5,154 nt of DNA, taken from Actinomycetes bacterium (lineage in GTDB: Bacteria > Actinomycetota > Actinomycetes > Mycobacteriales > Mycobacteriaceae). The notes under the pieces are model-generated. The model saw only the letters and a list, made by a program, of their open reading frames with translations. It was not told the origin of the DNA and did no database searches. The stretch spans positions 1 through 5,154 of the forward strand of contig JAEZKH010000355.1 in NCBI GenBank assembly GCA_023415515.1, read 5' to 3'. A program made the translations under genes and the position numbers. Position 1 is the stretch's first letter. Each line of letters starts with the position of its first letter. Shown here piece by piece: positions 4,723 through 5,154 of this stretch.

Positions 4723-5154
4723 TCAGGCGCCGGTCACCGCGGCGTACATCGTGTTGAACTCCTGGGTCTGCTCGTCGGTCAGCGAGGCCCAGGACTTCAG
4801 TTTCGCGGCATCGGCCTCCGGCGGGACGATCAGCGGGTTCTTCGCCAGGCTCGGATCCAGCTTGTCGAGTTCGTCGTTCATGTCGGACAGCACAGGCACG
4901 TATTGAACGAACGCCACCAGCTTGGCGTAGTTGGGACGGTCGTAGATGTAGTTGATCCACTCTTCGGCGGCCGCCTGGTTCTGCGTGGTGTAGGGGATGA
5001 CCATGGTGTCGATGAACCAGTCGCCGCCGGACTCGGGAATGATGAAGTGCAGGTCGGGGTTGTCGGCCTGCAGCTGCACGATGTCACCCGAATATGCCTG
5101 CGCGACAGCGATATTGCCGGCAGCCAGGTCGTCGGCGTAGTCGTTGCCGGTGAA
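4723..5154 (-). CDS. potD: Polyamine-type ABC importer binding protein (PotD-like), C-terminal part
   Basis: The frame is open from the right edge and stops with TGA at 4723-4725, giving the last 143 residues; the start, signal peptide and N-lobe are outside. The protein would be an extracytoplasmic lipoprotein or secreted receptor that captures a polyamine-like ligand and hands it to the permeases. Numbering from the window edge, DYADDLAAGNIAVAQAYSGDIVQL (split over 5-28) and DWFIDTMVIP (45-54) match the PotD C-lobe, followed by AEEWINYIYDRPNYAKLV and VQYVPVLSDM. By-eye alignment places Y21 at E. coli PotD Trp229, F47 at Trp255 and D49 at Asp257, so the acidic amine-contacting residue is kept and the aromatic box is altered but still aromatic. 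This supports a cationic ligand; the exact polyamine is unknown. It is first of three co-oriented genes here, 89 bases before potB; the ATPase gene is not visible and may be upstream. Confidence 0.88.
   Translation of the reverse strand, partial: FTGNDYADDLAAGNIAVAQAYSGDIVQLQADNPDLHFIIPESGGDWFIDTMVIPYTTQNQAAAEEWINYIYDRPNYAKLVAFVQYVPVLSDMNDELDKLDPSLAKNPLIVPPEADAAKLKSWASLTDEQTQEFNTMYAAVTGA

Noticed and set aside
1..5154. tRNA, rRNA, CRISPR array, insertion sequence ends or phage genes
   Set aside because: I looked for conserved tRNA/rRNA strings, regularly spaced repeats and transposase-like proteins and saw none.

Overview
The window reads as a high-GC actinobacterial chromosome segment, most likely Mycobacterium/Mycolicibacterium-like. 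This rests on strong G/C preference at third codon positions, tightly packed genes and the protein families present; it is inference and not a species call. All the large genes belong to recognisable families. I see no rRNA, tRNA, CRISPR array, insertion sequence or phage gene, and no gene-free stretch longer than about 200 bases.

Layout, left to right. (1) 1-468, + strand: the C-terminal 155 residues of a xylulokinase-type FGGY sugar kinase, the end of an operon that begins outside the window. (2) 473-1387, - strand: a LysR-family regulator meeting the kinase tail to tail; both stop codons lie inside one perfect 18-bp palindrome. (3) 1390-1806, - strand: a small SnoaL/NTF2-like protein ending 2 bases before the LysR start, so the two are probably co-transcribed. 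(4) 1807-2002: a divergent intergenic region with an AT-rich island, a T-N11-A dyad and a 10-bp direct repeat. (5) 2003-2872, + strand: a 10-TM EamA exporter closely resembling E. coli RhtA (threonine/homoserine exporter). (6) 2901 to the right edge, - strand: three genes of a polyamine-type ABC importer in the order binding protein (C-terminal part), PotB-like permease, PotC-like permease. The ATPase gene is not in the window and may lie upstream.

How the parts may work together. The LysR regulator, the SnoaL-like protein and the RhtA-like exporter form a divergent regulator/exporter module. A reasonable hypothesis is that LysR senses an amino acid or related small molecule and controls the exporter and itself from the shared intergenic region. 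The SnoaL-like protein is an unassigned partner that could bind or alter the ligand. The ABC genes form a separate, conventional import operon, translationally coupled at the PotB/PotC junction by an ATGA overlap.

The least ordinary structure is the 89-bp gap between the binding-protein and PotB genes. There the translation-start segment appears duplicated, leaving two tiny reading frames whose stop codons directly abut the next ATG (TAA|ATG, TAG|ATG), all in frame with potB. I do not see clear evidence of a wholly new system. The two best leads are this repeated start region and the SnoaL-LysR-exporter module.
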